Positions 1-11,640 of a DNA stretch of 64,000 nucleotides are shown one piece after another. The stretch lies in assembly GCF_040939455.1 (NCBI RefSeq), contig NC_134108.1, forward strand, positions 4,617,501 through 4,681,500, read 5' to 3'. How positions within the stretch are numbered: position 1 is the first letter of the stretch; every line of letters begins with the position of its first letter. A model generated the notes under the pieces. It had not been told where the DNA came from. It did no database searches and worked only from the letters and a program-made list of their open reading frames with translations. Origin of the DNA: Microcebus murinus (taxonomy: Eukaryota; Chordata; Mammalia; Primates; Cheirogaleidae). The translations under genes and the position numbers were made by a program.

Positions 1-1062
1 TTTTGTCAGTCTACAGATACAATATTAATTATTTACAAAAAAATGAGTTGCACCTGCATTCAAAATGTAACTACATCAAATAAAATTTATAACGTGCAGA
101 TGGTTTCAACTCTTATCACATATTTATTTTCTTAAAATAATTATGTTAAAAGAGGCTCCCTTAGGCAATAAATTCTTATGTTAAACTTAAGTCCCATTTT
201 CCATCTTAACCAGGCTCTTCTGTAATAAAACCAAAACTCATCTGACATGTTTGTAGAGCACTTTATCCAAAGAGTCCCAAAGGTTTTACAGATTTCATTC
301 TATCAGAGGGAAGGGAGTAAATTATTCACTTTACAGAGAGCTATGAATAACGCTTCCTGGCTACTTCAGCCAACTACCTCTAACGGTGATAAACTAAATC
401 AGGTTCTCCCAGCCATTTACAGGCCAACATCCATCTGTAAGCTTGCCAGGACCCAGAGACTAGATCTACTCTGCCCACATCATCTCTCCATCCATCTTTC
501 CTATCTTCAATCACACACCATCTTTCCCCTCTTCCCTCTGATCTTTACTCACCAGGTCAAAATGTGCATTTCAGACACTTAAGAATCAATGCACTAAATG
601 GTCCCCTGTTACTCTGAAAGGTTAATGTCATTTCAAAGAACGAGCTTTCATTCCTTCTTAAAAGCCTCCTTTTGCCATTCATCCCCAAAATTAAACCCAG
701 TCTTCTAACCTGTGTACTACCACTGGAAGCAAAATGGAAAGAAGGAGCAATGATTGGCCAAAATAATATAAGTAATAAATAATGTCTAAAGACAGACAAT
801 ATTTACATACATAAATTGTAGGAGCCACAAGAAAAACATCAATAAAACACAAAAAAGAGCAAAAAATAAAATAAAAAGAGCTGCAGGAGATCTCTAGCAA
901 GGATCCAGTGAAAAGGCCCATAAACACTTCTTTATAGTGGGTGATGCTCCTTCTCAAAGAGGAAACCAGAATCATCCCATTTTTGCACAAGGAAAATAAA
1001 AGGTAAAGAAAATTCGTCAGTTGACTGTTATTAGTTTTTGAAAGATTCAACAATAACCTCCC
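1..1062. other. AT-rich unassigned sequence
   Basis: No gene or repeat family was recognised. Open frames here are short and low-complexity. The stretch contains the first copy (579-600) of a 22-bp exact direct repeat whose second copy is at 1357-1378. Confidence 0.5.
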
Positions 1063-1190
1063 TAGATTCATTCAATCAACCAACATTAGTCATGATCCTA
1101 CAATGTCGTGAGCACTGTGCTGGGAATGGAAAAGGTATAAACATGAAATCCCTGCCTGGAAGATGATGCTTTGGACAGAGCTTTATGTTT
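1063..1190 (-). repeat. L2 LINE 3' end fragment, antisense
   Basis: The segment starts with TTCATTCAATCAACCAACAT and continues through GAGCACTGTGCTGGGAATGG and AATCCCTGCCTGGAAGATGA. This is the reverse complement of the usual L2 3' end, which runs from a statement of expense-like GGGCAGGGA through a CAGTGCC-type segment to TGAATGAA. It is old and diverged. A related MIR/L2-type SINE tail is the alternative. Confidence 0.6.
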
Positions 1191-2113
1191 CCTACCATTG
1201 GCTAAACTTAGCTGGGAAATATCTTGAAAGAGCTAACTGTGGAACTTTTAATTTATCATTAGAAGCATACACACCCCCAAAATATTCTTTTTAATGTTAA
1301 CATTACTTACTATAGTAATAAACATATGCAGAACTACAAATAAACATCTTTACAGATTAAGAATCAATGCACTAAATGTTTCAGCTTCGCTCTAGTACCT
1401 AATCAATCCAACAGCAGTTTATTGCTGTGTATATGCCGAATCAATAAAAAATACACCTTAAAAATACCTATAAAAGAGAATGCTATAGAACAAATACCAT
1501 GGGACTACAAGAAGCAATTATACTGTACAATTATATAGCATAATACCAACAGCAAGTAGTTATCTTAACTGCCCATGAAAAATTATAGGAAGTTTCAAGC
1601 TAACCTGCTTCCCATTACATCTTTCTCAAACAAAATCCAATATCAAGAAGTATATTATAGTCCTTTATTCACATATTCTGGCACTGTCGCCAAAATTGAA
1701 ATGTTCAGTGCTAAATAGGTCTAATAAAATGATTCAAAAATTGTATTCAAAGCATGGGCTCCCTTTGGTGCCAAGTGGGATATACTGCTAAGGCTGTAGA
1801 AAGACCATGTCCCCACACTCAAAAAAGCAGTCTGTTTTTTGGGCCCACCTAGTTGAATCCTTTTATGGGACCTTAGTACTCTTCTTTGTCCCCGCTTTAC
1901 TGAATATGTGAGAAATGCATTGTTTTGCTAAAGGTGGACATATTTGCTACTGACCCTATGATTTCTTTAGTCCCCAGAACTTCTGTGCTTGGAGATTCCC
2001 AATGTAGCCTGAGCTTTCCTTAGCATCTGGTAAGGAACTTGCTTCAGCAGTGGCGGGCACGTCACCCATGCTGGAAAAAAAGTTTGTATAGCCAAAAGGC
2101 AGGAACACACACA
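1191..2113. other. AT-rich unassigned sequence with second 22-bp repeat copy
   Basis: No gene or repeat family recognised. The second copy of the 22-bp exact repeat lies at 1357-1378. The rest appears single-copy. Confidence 0.5.
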
Positions 2114-2118
2114 AAAAA

Positions 2119-2153
<35 letters not shown>

Positions 2154-2155
2154 AA
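2114..2155. repeat. (AAAT)n microsatellite
   Basis: About ten uninterrupted TAAA/AAAT units are preceded by a short ACACACA stretch. No Alu or L1 body is visible upstream, so it is not obviously a retroposon tail. Confidence 0.95.
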
Positions 2156-3050
2156 GGAGAAGGAAGGGAAAAGAGGAAATGAATGGAAGGAAAAAGTAGA
2201 GAAAATAAACACACAAGAAGAAATGGAATGAAAGTTTCTAGTTTGAAAATCATTCTAATATGTACTAAGTGTTTTGAGCAACAGATTTTAGAGAAAAATA
2301 GGAAAGTGTGCCCTGAAGAAAATACTCACAGACGACATGAATCATTATCTTCAATTATTTAAACGGGTGCCACAAAAGGAGCAATGAGACTTATTCTGCA
2401 ATGACTCACAGCCCAGAGAGTCAGAGCTGCTGGGCAAAATTGTTTCAGTGTAGAAAGGACTTCCTAGAACTAGGTCCTCAGTGCAGGAATAGGCTGTCTC
2501 AGGTCCCAGCGAGCTCCTGTAACTAACCAGCCAAGACCAGATTATCTGTTAGATGAGCAGAAGAGAATCCTGCCTTTTGGAGGAGTGAGCTTGATGACTT
2601 CCACAGTCCTTCTACACATCTGCCTCTTGAGGGAGAATGGTACCATGTGCCCTAACCATTACAGGCAACAGGTATGAGAGAAAGTATCTTGGCTGTTCTA
2701 GAAGGGAGAACCTTCCAGAACTGAAGAGTACCTAGCTGCTTCCCAAAAATCAAGAGTCAGGCCAGAGAAATCCAAGGAGTTATGCCCTTGTTAAATGTAA
2801 TGCTGAGGAGCAAAGTAACGTCCACTAATATAGAGGCACACAACTCACAGTGCCAAACACAGATGAGAATGTTACTCTATTAAGTAAATAACCAGGCCCA
2901 AGTTGCCATAATACAATTAAGAGTTTTAAAGACATCAATTATGCACATATTCCATTTTTGTTTAGACTTTTGTGTTTTATTTTTGCTCCATAAATGATGA
3001 CCCCATATCTGAAGCTAAATTAGATGTTCTGCGTTTTTCCACGATGGAGT
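2156..3050. other. Unassigned sequence
   Basis: Mostly single-copy AT-rich DNA leading into the CpG-rich peak at 3060. No coding or repeat signal recognised. Confidence 0.45.
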
Positions 3051-3425
3051 AACAGTTTCACGTGAACACAGCCACCGCCTCTCGCTGGCTTTGTCCCGCT
3101 TTTGTTTTCGCACCCCATCTGAAGCGTCAGTGCTGCAGCGCTGCCCGGAAAAGCAAGTCCAGCCACCGGGTCAGGAGGGGCTGTGTGGGTGGCCGGCACA
3201 AGCCTCCAGGTCCATGGCCGAGACTCCAACCTCGCCCCAGTATCTTCCAGGGTTCAAGAATCAACACTCATATGCCTCACGTGGCTCCGTCCTCGTCACC
3301 ACTGAGCCGCCCCATAAGCATGCGTCACTGCGTTGGGAACCCACTAGCTCTGGCGAGGAGTGACGGCAGGACAGTTGTAGGCACCACACAGGCGCCTGAG
3401 GGGAAGTGGAAGCTACGGGGGGGTT

Positions 3426-3484
3426 CACTTCCGCTTGCACTTCATTGGTCAGCGCGGGTCACAGGGTCGCTCTGACCGGAAGTG
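3426..3484 (+). promoter_or_regulatory. ETS - CCAAT - ETS motif cluster
   Basis: Two GABP/ELK-type ETS sites in opposite orientation (CACTTCCG at 3426-3433, CCGGAAGTG at 3476-3484) flank an NF-Y type CATTGGTCAG centred near 3446. The spacing of about 50 bp is typical of core promoter architecture. Motif assignments are by eye; occupancy is not shown. Confidence 0.55.
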
Positions 3485-3528
3485 GGGCAGTGCCTGCATC
3501 CCCAGGTTCCTGCCACGCGGCCGCCAAG
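3485..3528 (+). other. Possible noncoding first exon with splice donor
   Basis: Directly downstream of the ETS/CCAAT cluster the sequence reads GCCGCCAAG/GTGAGATGG, a strong 5' splice-site match, with the donor GT at 3529-3530. If transcription starts near the second ETS site this would be a first exon of roughly 40-100 nt ending at 3528. No acceptor or downstream exon could be identified, so this is an inference from one donor motif and its position. Confidence 0.3.
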
Positions 3529-3630
3529 GTGAGATGGGGCTGTCTGGGAAGCGGCCTCCTCCGTGGTGGGCGCAGTCTCCTCAGGGGAGTCCTGATGCTG
3601 GCTCGGGGCCCAGAAGGAGCCACGGTCAGG

Positions 3631-3722
3631 GCTTTTCAAACCTGGTGGGCCGACAGGATCGCCTGGAGGCCGTGAAAGAGTGGCGATTCCGCAGCCCGTC
3701 GCAGTCCACCGGGGTTGGAAGC
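3631..3722 (-). repeat. MER5A (hAT-Charlie) fragment, antisense
   Basis: TTTTCAAACCTGGTGGGC, CGCCTGGAGGCCGTG and GATTCCGCAGCCCGT follow the order of the MER5A reverse strand (TCTCAAACTTTAG, CACCTGGAGGGC, GATTGCTGGGCCC). Many positions are CpG here. MER5A is a short nonautonomous DNA transposon. Confidence 0.55.
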
Positions 3723-5633
3723 TCAGGCTGTGGTTTCTGGAAGCCACTGAGCCAATGGCGTCCTCAGCCCTTTTCCCACCCCACTGCGCCCCAAGTCCTC
3801 CATTCTAGGACTGCCTGTAGTTTGGATTTAGAAAGGAGCCTGTGGTCAAAATCTGCACGTACATTTAACCTTCCGGGCTGAGTCCGTCAGAACATTAGTA
3901 TGCCACTGCCTCCTGAATATTTATTGTCCACATTTAAATGTTATCTGAGCCAGTGGTGGCTTTGAGAGGTTAAAGCTTTAAGATAAGAGGAAAATTAACC
4001 TTACAATTCAGCCTAGGCCGCCCAATCCCTGTGACTTCTCAGGCATGATAGCAGGTCACAGCAGAACCATCTTAAAGGAAGTCATCCAAATGAGACATCT
4101 TTCTCATTAGAGTTTACCATTAACTGAGAAAAGAAATAAGTATTTAAAGTATCATCATTTTTTTTTCCTTGAAGGTGGATGGAATTTCAATTTTCTCCAG
4201 GTAAATGTGGACCCATTAGGTTGTTTTTTAAATGATTGCTTTGTCTTTACAATTCTTGCTATGGCAAATTCTCCTCTTCGTTTCTAGCTCTTTTTACTGG
4301 AGGAGCCCTAGAGAAAGTAGTCTGGGAAGCTCCATCCTTATTAGATGCAGATCAAGCAGATCCTGTTCACTCAGTTTCAGCTTTGCTTTCATGGCATCAG
4401 GGGCGAGATATTATTTGCAAGCAGCCAAGGTAATTACTATCCAGCAGGGTCCAATTGTTTTCAATTAAAAGCTTTACTGCAGTCTTTAGTTTTAATACCA
4501 TTGTGGCCATCTGCTTTCTCTGAAGATCTACCAGCCAAAAGCCCAGGCCACATCTTAATGCCATTAACTCCTGAGAGCCATTTTCCTCCAGAATGAAAAA
4601 ATTCAATAGTCCAGGGAAAATGTGGGAATGGCCCCACATATCTTTGGTGACCTGGAGAAAGCTATAGGATTCAGGAAGGCTATTCTCAGAAAAATAAGCA
4701 CTTCCGTCTCTTGCCTGAAGTACTAGGTAATTGTCTTAATTCTCTGCTTCACTTCGACAGAGGATGTTTAACGGCTCCATTGCCTGTTTTCCATCCAGCC
4801 TTAACATTCTATAGCTCCATTATAAAATGTCTCTCAACCACAATTTCATCAGATGGATCACTTTGGTAGAGACATTTTCCATTTTTGATATTCAATATCA
4901 ATCCAGCTCTGTCTACTTCACCAAGACCCCAAATCTAGATGTGGGTGAATTGTAAGGAGCTACCTAGGGTAGCTAATGGATCCTCACACTGTGGTAGAAG
5001 GTAATTTAACTGTTTTCATAGCATGGAGCCTGCAGCCCATTTCATAGACCACAAAGTTATTAGGCATTAACTTGAGGGTTTTGTTGACTTATCAGGGGTA
5101 ACAGCCCAAGGCCTAGACTTGAGTTCACAGACTTGGGTTTAGACCACTCCTGATGGCTCACACTGTGCATTGGGCTCCATCAAAGCTGTTTGCACAATGC
5201 CCTCTCCTTTCCTGCCTCCGTGAGAGAGACTCCTTTGTTTTCCAGATGGCCATGGCCGACAGCCCTGGCCAATAAGATGGAGGTGCAAGTCCCAGAGGAA
5301 CAATCACCTTCCTAAATAAAAATGCAAAGCCTTACAAAGAGAAGGCTTTGGGCCCCTTCAGTTCCTTTGCCTTTGTCTTTTTTCTGCATCTTGGATTTGG
5401 AGTCTAAAGGAACATCCACTACCTTGTGACTATGGGTCAGCAGGCTTGGGTCAGCAAGCATGAAGGCAAAAACATAAATAGTAGAGATGGTAGAGCAGAA
5501 ATTCAGAAGGAATCTGAATCCTGAACAGCGTCGGACCAGCCCTGAACTGCTGATACCCAGACTTCTGATATGTGAGGCATGAAAATCACTCACGGTTTCA
5601 GACCCACCAGTAGGATTTACTGTTATTTGACCA
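3723..5633. other. Unassigned, mostly single-copy sequence
   Basis: Broken short frames only. 4230-4640 has a less AT-rich, weakly coding-like look but no recognisable protein; a decayed retroviral or LINE remnant cannot be excluded. Confidence 0.4.
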
Positions 5634-5668
5634 AAAGAAAAAAAAAAAGAAAGAAAGAAAGAAAGAAA
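5634..5668. repeat. (GAAA)n microsatellite
   Basis: An A-rich run followed by about six GAAA units. Polypurine on the + strand. Confidence 0.9.
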
Positions 5669-6151
5669 TCCTAACAGCAGGAGTAATCAAAACCAAGAAA
5701 ATAGTCACAAAAGAGTTTGAGAAAACCAGACATATCATCCTCCTGGTTCCAGACCAAGAAAGCATTTCCATTTTGAAACAGCAATATTAATTTCTTCATT
5801 CTAAAAATTGTAAGGGAAAAAAATATTGAATGAATTAGCCAAACTAAATGAATCTCAAATGCACAATCAGTAATCTCTGTGTAATAATCATCACTATTCC
5901 ACAAATATTTCTGGATTTTCTTCTGGGAACATGGTAGGGTTGAGCATCCCTGCTCCCTCCAACATGACACACCAGGGCTGCTTGTTGTAGCAGCACGACC
6001 TGCCTGACTGCTGCATCAGCTAACATCCCAGCTCTGGAAAACGCAGGGACAGGGAGTTGGAGAAAAGGGCCTGGGAAAAGTCTAAAAATCTTGCTAAGGA
6101 ATTTTCAAGCAGATATGCCAAGGAAGGTCATTGAAGAGTAAAGAACAGGAG
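5669..6151. other. Unassigned AT-rich sequence
   Basis: No gene or repeat recognised. Confidence 0.4.
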
Positions 6152-6333
6152 CAGTGGTTTCCAAACTATTCCTCACATTACAATCACCTGAGGGGTCTTC
6201 TAGAAATCCTCATGTCTGAGTCAACAGGCTGTGCAACTTAAATCAGAGTGCCTGGGTGGTGGCAGGGGTGTGGGAGCCAAGCATGGGGATGTCGTAAAGA
6301 TTCCCAGGTGACTGCAATGTGCAAAGAAACCAT
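6152..6333. repeat. MER5-type hAT-Charlie element
   Basis: Begins CAGTGGTTTCCAAACT, the MER5 terminal inverted repeat. It continues with ACAATCACCTGAGGGG and, after a diverged centre, TTCCCAGGTGACTGCAATGT. The length of about 180 bp matches a near full-length MER5. The family is nearly palindromic, so strand is not assigned. Confidence 0.7.
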
Positions 6334-8204
6334 CTAGTCAACCCACTTTTTTGATGAGCGGAAAAACATTTATCTCAAAAAAGTCAAAGAGCAATGGCTG
6401 GTCCTTCCAGGAAAGGAAGCTAAGGAGGCTAAGATCTAACTGGGAGGGCAAATTGCAGCCTATCCATCTGGCCCAGATAGAAAGGGGGGCTCCTGTAATG
6501 TCAGCTTCATACATCCTTAGAGAGACCCTACTGTCACTTCAGATGACATTACCTAATGTCATCTCAAACAGTCCATTTTTCAGCAAAATATGGTAACATA
6601 TTCCTTGAGGATTCGTAAATTGCCTATGAGCACTGAAATTGCTGTTATGAACTACACATTCCCCAAGCAGGCACAAGCCATCCTTCTCCCCAAAAGTGTT
6701 GACTTAGGTTCCAAGCTGAGTCCTGGTAGTTTCTCCAGTTTCGAGTCTCAGTCTGAGGCTTCAGAGTTGAGGAAAAGGCCACCTCTGTAGTCAACGGCTA
6801 GTCCTGACTGCAAAGTCCTGCCCCCATCTGCAATCTGCAGAAATCTCATCCTATTGAATTGCCCTTTCTAGAAAAGAGCAGAGTCAGAAATTAGATGTGT
6901 ATAAGTTCTTTGTGCATAATTTTCCCTCAAAATAACCCAAACTATTTTGTATAAGACTTTGACCAACCTGAGTAGATTTGTCAACCTGGAATAGTCCTGG
7001 GGAACCTGAGAAAAACAAACGGTGTGTGCCCTTCCAGCACAGGTTTCTGAGTTCTCCAACCCCATCCCCACCTGGTTCCCTGTCCCCCTCACCACACTGC
7101 ACATCCTCACCCCCACCCCCACCCAGCGGTCCTTCCTGCCAGGCCTAGTCACTCAAGAATCCGTGCACGTAGCACAGCAATCAGATGCTTTCTCTCAGAT
7201 GGCTTGGCTAATGGCCACTTCCTGTGGTTGTCAAATGAAAAAAGAAAAACTAGCATATCCCCAGTGACTTATTGTATCACTTCCCGTATCTGACTATCTG
7301 GCAGCCAGTGTAATTTAACATCACTTGTAAATTAAGAGCCTCTTGCACGGATGCCACAGCTGAGCCCTCCACCCCGTTCTGCTGATTAGAAAGAAACCTT
7401 GCCAGGGCTTCCATTATGAATAGTCATTTCCTAAAGTGTAACTCCAACAACACCGACATCTAATCATATATTAAATGAATGAATAGGAGCTCTATATCCC
7501 CCATAGACCTCTGAGCTCATTCTGAAGATTAGTGACTTCCTTTCATCTCTCCCAGCTAGCGCCATGCCCGCGAGGTCAGGATCGCCATGACCCCCGCAAA
7601 CGCAGCCTTCCCTTGGCGCACCCCGCCAGGCTGCAGCCCCCGGCCAGCCCCCGCCCTTCTCCCTGTCTTGCAGCTTGCGAGCACCCCCTCCCTTCACACC
7701 CTGGCCTGTGAGAAGAGTCAAGGAGAACCCAAGCTAGGGCTCTTTCATTTTGCCCCAACTCCTGAGATCCCCTCTGTGCAGGGGCCGGACAGCTCCTTGA
7801 GGCCCTCGGTGCCCCACGGAAGCAAACCCCATCCTTCCACGTGCAGCCGGCCTGCGGGCTCTGGCTGCAAACAGCTGAGGCGATGGCTTGAATCTAAGCA
7901 GGTCTCTGGCCCAGCAGCCTCCTTCCCAGGGCAGCGTTGTAGGTAGGAGGCAGCGCTAGGTGCACACCACCTTGTTGATCTTAGCTGAGAATCCCTTTCT
8001 GGCCTGGCTCACACTTGGGAGGAAAAGACTACCTTCGTGCCATACATGGTTTTGCATGTGTATTCGTTCCGTTCTGTTGCTTTGTTTTCTCAGTGTAGGA
8101 CTATAAACAGACACTGGTGTTGGTGTCGGGTGGCCCAGTTTGCAGGCTGGCTTCATTTCATGCCTGGCAGGCCCCCAGCAGCCCTTTTGGAAAGTGAGCT
8201 GCAT
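6334..8204. other. Unassigned sequence; GC-rich part at 7560-7950
   Basis: Single-copy looking. 7100-7125 is a CCCCCAC-rich patch. 7560-7950 is GC-rich and carries open frames on both strands, as expected from composition. No gene supported. Confidence 0.4.
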
Positions 8205-8360
8205 TTGGGTAAATCAATTTCTTGAACCTCAGGTTTCCCATCTATAAAATGGGGATAATACTGTACTCAGGATTGGTCTATATTGAGGATCATCGTAAGG
8301 ATCAGTAAGTTAACAAATGTGAAAATACTCCAGGAAATGAAAATATATTAGCTGTCATTA
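8205..8360 (+). repeat. MIR SINE fragment
   Basis: Contains GGTAAATCAATTTCTTGAAC, CTCAGGTTTCCCATCTATAA and AATGGGGATAATACTG, followed by GGATCATCGTAAGGATCAGT. This is the MIR central core order (GGCAAGTCACTT, CCTCAGTTTCCTCATCTGTA, AATGGGGATAATA, GAGGATTAAATGAG). Confidence 0.8.
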
Positions 8361-8377
8361 TTGCTAAAAATAAGAAT

Positions 8378-8585
8378 AGACTAACCAAGTTGGTCCTGAC
8401 TTTGCCATTTATGAGCCATGTGTCCTTAAACAAGACACTTAAATGTCCTCAAACCCAAGGAACTTCACACAACTCCCGGCTCATTCCTAAGTTTGTGGTG
8501 AAGACTGAAATGAGGTGATATAAAATATGTGCCACAGCACTTGGCAAAAAGTAAGAGCTTGGTAAATGGCAACTGCTTTTATTTT
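8378..8585 (+). repeat. MIR SINE, second copy
   Basis: Directly downstream of the first MIR and in the same orientation: GAGCCATGTGTCCTTAAACA, GACACTTAAATGTCCTC, ATGAGGTGATATAAAATATG, CAGCACTTGGCAAAAAGTAA. The last follows the MIR tail (AGCACTTAGAACAGTGCCTGG). More diverged than its neighbour. Confidence 0.75.
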
Positions 8586-9215
8586 TCATTGTTAGTGTTT
8601 TTATTGTTTGAATGGAACAAAGCAGATAAAAGACTTGTCCAAGAAAACAAGTGAGATGCCATTTTTACATTTTATGAGTCTCAAAAAGAAAAGATCAGGG
8701 AAGCAGGCTTTTCACATTTCTAAAATGACTTTGATTCAGAAATAAAGACCAATGTTTGATGGCTTCAGAATATTGTCTAACGAATTTGGGAACTCTGAAA
8801 AAAAATGTGAGAGCAGCTGACACACTGCAGCTTAAATATAATCAGTCTCTGAAATTGCTCTGCAATTTGTTTCAGTGTTTTCCTGTGGATTTCTTTTTTT
8901 AACCATACATGTGTCCTAAATATATAATTATATGGCAGAGTATAATAGCTCATTTAGAGTTATTGAGGTCCATTATATAATCCAATAGGACTGTGGGACG
9001 GGGTTTGGAGAGGGTGGTGGTTATTAACTTGAGTGAGTATCCAACATGAGCATGAAGCAGATGCTAATGGATGGTTTTAGCACCAATTTTCTCTTGCCTG
9101 TGCCCATCTCCCAAAAGATAGGATCGCTTTCCTGCTTCTACGACAAAATTGTTTTAAATTAATGATATCAAAAGATCAAAGAAGTCTCCATGTAAAATGT
9201 TTTAAGAGCAGAAAA
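8586..9215. other. Unassigned AT-rich sequence
   Basis: Single-copy looking; no repeat or gene recognised. Confidence 0.4.
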
Positions 9216-9537
9216 TAAGTGCGTGTATGTGTGTGTCTGTATGAATGTGACTGCATGGCTACATGTGTGTATGTGTGAGTATATCTGGATATGTGTCGGT
9301 GTGTGTCTGTATGTAGCTGTGTGTGCGTCTGTGTGTGACTCTGCAGGCATGACTGTAGGTGTGTGTATATGCGTGTCTGTGTGTATCTGTCTGTGTGTGT
9401 CTACATATGAATATCTGTATGTCTCTGTGTGTGTGAGTGTGACTCTGTGTGACTGTATGTGTGTCTGTGTGCATGTGTCTGCCTATCTGCATGTGTCTGT
9501 GTGCATGTCTGTGTATATGTCTCTGTGTGTGTAGAGG
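9216..9537. repeat. Degenerate TG/TGTGTC-rich simple repeat
   Basis: About 320 bp dominated by TGTGTGTCTGTATG-like units with irregular interruptions. It gives open frames on both strands that read as Cys/Val or His/Thr strings, an artefact of the repeat. Long alternating purine-pyrimidine runs occur within it. Confidence 0.9.
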
Positions 9538-11446
9538 GTATGTTCCAACATGCTAAAAATGGTGGCTAGGATATAGAAGACATTCAATTTTTCAAGGAAT
9601 GAATAAATGTTGCAATTCTGCACCTCCCAAGACCCCCTTCCCTTGTACCAATCTGTAGAATGTGTACATGTGTATGACTGTTACCTAAATAAGGAAACAT
9701 GTATTTTCTACCACCTCACGTGGATTTAAAATGGAACTGGCCAGAGATATGATCTTCCAGTAGAGTTAATCACTTTGCCAATATATCGCTGTTGATTAAC
9801 TGATGGATTCAATGCAGCCTTTTGTCAATTTCCATTCCTTTTGGATATTTTCTCTCTTTCAAGACAAATTAGTCAGGGTACTAGAGACCATATACTCAAA
9901 ATCTACCTAATTTATTTTTAATCCCAAGAAGAACTAAGGCTGATGAAAGCTCTGCTATGCCTTAAACAATCGACTGCTAAGGGCCAGGGACGGAAATGCT
10001 CACTTGGCCCAACCCCCACGTGCGACCGGTTTTGAGTCGTCTGGGTGAGGAGTCCAGTCTGCTCATTTAAGCCAATTCCAACTGAACTGGTCAATCTTTA
10101 ACTTCATGCCCTTGAAGTTTGTGCAGAACTGCATTCCATCCAAGTACGTTCCTCCACCTAGGGGTACTCTCAACGCTTCATCAGGACATCGCCATCCCCC
10201 ATGCTGCTCTGTGTGCGGGCAAAACGCCTCACAGGCTGCCAGAGTGTCAGAATTCCCTGCCACCGGGACAACTCTGCACCAGGCCTGCACCCAGGACTTA
10301 AATCTGCTCCAAAGATGCCCTCATAAAGCCCTGGTCTTCTCCCTGGAATTCACAGGAAACTTCTGGTGTCCCCAGACACCTGGGACAAGGCAAGGGCTAG
10401 AGTGACCACAACAGGGTAACGTCACAGTGACTATAGAACTCCAAGTAATTCCATGCAGCATTAGATTCTGGAATCCAGATCTCTTATTTCCAAGGCTGTA
10501 ACCCAGGAACAGTCCGGGCCCAACAGCCCTGACCACTTGTACCCACTGTCCCACAGGACGCTGAGTAAACGCCGCATACTCTATGATCCCAGGGGCCCAG
10601 CTTTCTTCCTGTCATTGAAAAGGAGCCATGGAGGTCCCCGGGAGGGGATGGAGGTCTCAGTGTGGCAGAGGAGCCCATCGTATGGAGGCGGTGACTAGGG
10701 GCAAGAGCGTTTATCCCCACTGCAGAAGGCCGAGGAGGCGCGGGAGGGGCTGTCTCGAGCCAGTGGGGGTTTCGGGATGCAGCGGGACTAAGGCGCTTAC
10801 GGCGGCTCAGCAGAGGGGACGAGCTGAGCGGTGCAGGTGCAAGGCAGGATGGAAGGAAAGGTCCTGGTGAGGACGACCCCGGAGCCTTCCAGGTCTTTCC
10901 GTGACACCCTCACAATGTCCCCATATCGACTTGGGTAGACTGGCGTTCAACTGTCACTCTAACCCCACAGTGATGCTTTGACAATACCCTCCTTCCCTTC
11001 CTGCAGCCATTGCCTTCTTCAGTCTTGCTCTCAATGTCCCTCACTTCTCTCCAAAATAAACCCTCTGCTCCAGCCAGAAGTGGCGGCTTCTCGCTCAGCT
11101 CACGTTCCCAGCAGCCGGCAGGGTTTACATGAGACGCCGCTGCAGCCTTTGGGATTCTTCTCAGGATTCGTCCAGACAAGCTCCTCACCCAGATAGGTGA
11201 CTGAACAGGGTGGGGTCCCTCTACCCCATCCCCGCCCTCCCGGCCAGCAGGCTTGTCGGCCTCCCCTGCCCCAGGCTTTGTTTTTGCAGCTCTCCCCACC
11301 AGGAATATCCTCCCTTGATTTCTCCACCTAACAAAACCTTCCCCACCTCCCGAGGCCCCGCTCAGCCCACCCACGGGGCATGCTCCCTGCCGCGATCTCC
11401 GCGAGCCCCACCGACCAAGGCGAGGGGACGAGGGGACGGGCGTCCA
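9538..11446. other. Unassigned sequence, GC rising
   Basis: The AT-rich start gives way to GC-rich DNA from about 10,100. 10,690-10,870 is moderately CpG-rich but has no paired promoter motifs or donor that I can defend. Confidence 0.4.
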
Positions 11447-11640
11447 GCTCAGCCAACAACAGCGAGCGCTTTCTGTGGACGAGATGCTCTGCTTAGCGCT
11501 TTACATGCAGAACTAGCTTAATCCTCATTGCAGGCACTGTTAATAGCTTTCATTCACACTTGGGGAAACTGAGGCACCAAGAAGACAATCACTATGCCCA
11601 AGGTCACCACTAATAAGCCAGTCAGGCGCTCAGTCCCCAG
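11447..11640 (-). repeat. MIR SINE, antisense
   Basis: GCGCTTTACATGCAGAACTA, TTAATCCTCATTGCAGGCAC, GGGGAAACTGAGGCACCAAG and GCCCAAGGTCACCAC are the reverse strand of MIR in correct order. Confidence 0.85.

Larger units (their letters stand above)
3060..3722. promoter_or_regulatory. CpG-rich segment, candidate promoter island
   Basis: CpG content rises sharply relative to both flanks; 3361-3540 alone carries about eleven CpGs in 180 bp. The segment holds a CACGTG E-box at 3278-3283, CACTTCCG at 3426-3433, an ATTGG (reverse CCAAT) at 3444-3448 and CCGGAAGTG at 3476-3484. No TATA box is obvious. ETS plus CCAAT without TATA is typical of housekeeping-type or bidirectional mammalian promoters. 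The 3' end runs into a GC-rich MER5A remnant, so part of the CpG signal may come from a decayed transposon. Confidence 0.5.

Noticed and set aside
3091..3363. 90-codon frame upstream of the candidate promoter
   Set aside because: It lies on the upstream side of the ETS/CCAAT cluster and has no recognisable homology or strong start context.
4230..4640. Possible decayed retroviral or LINE coding remnant
   Set aside because: Weakly coding-like composition, but no recognisable protein motif in any frame.
9223..9534. Cys/Val-rich 103-codon frame resembling a cysteine-rich protein
   Set aside because: It is a translation of the TG repeat.
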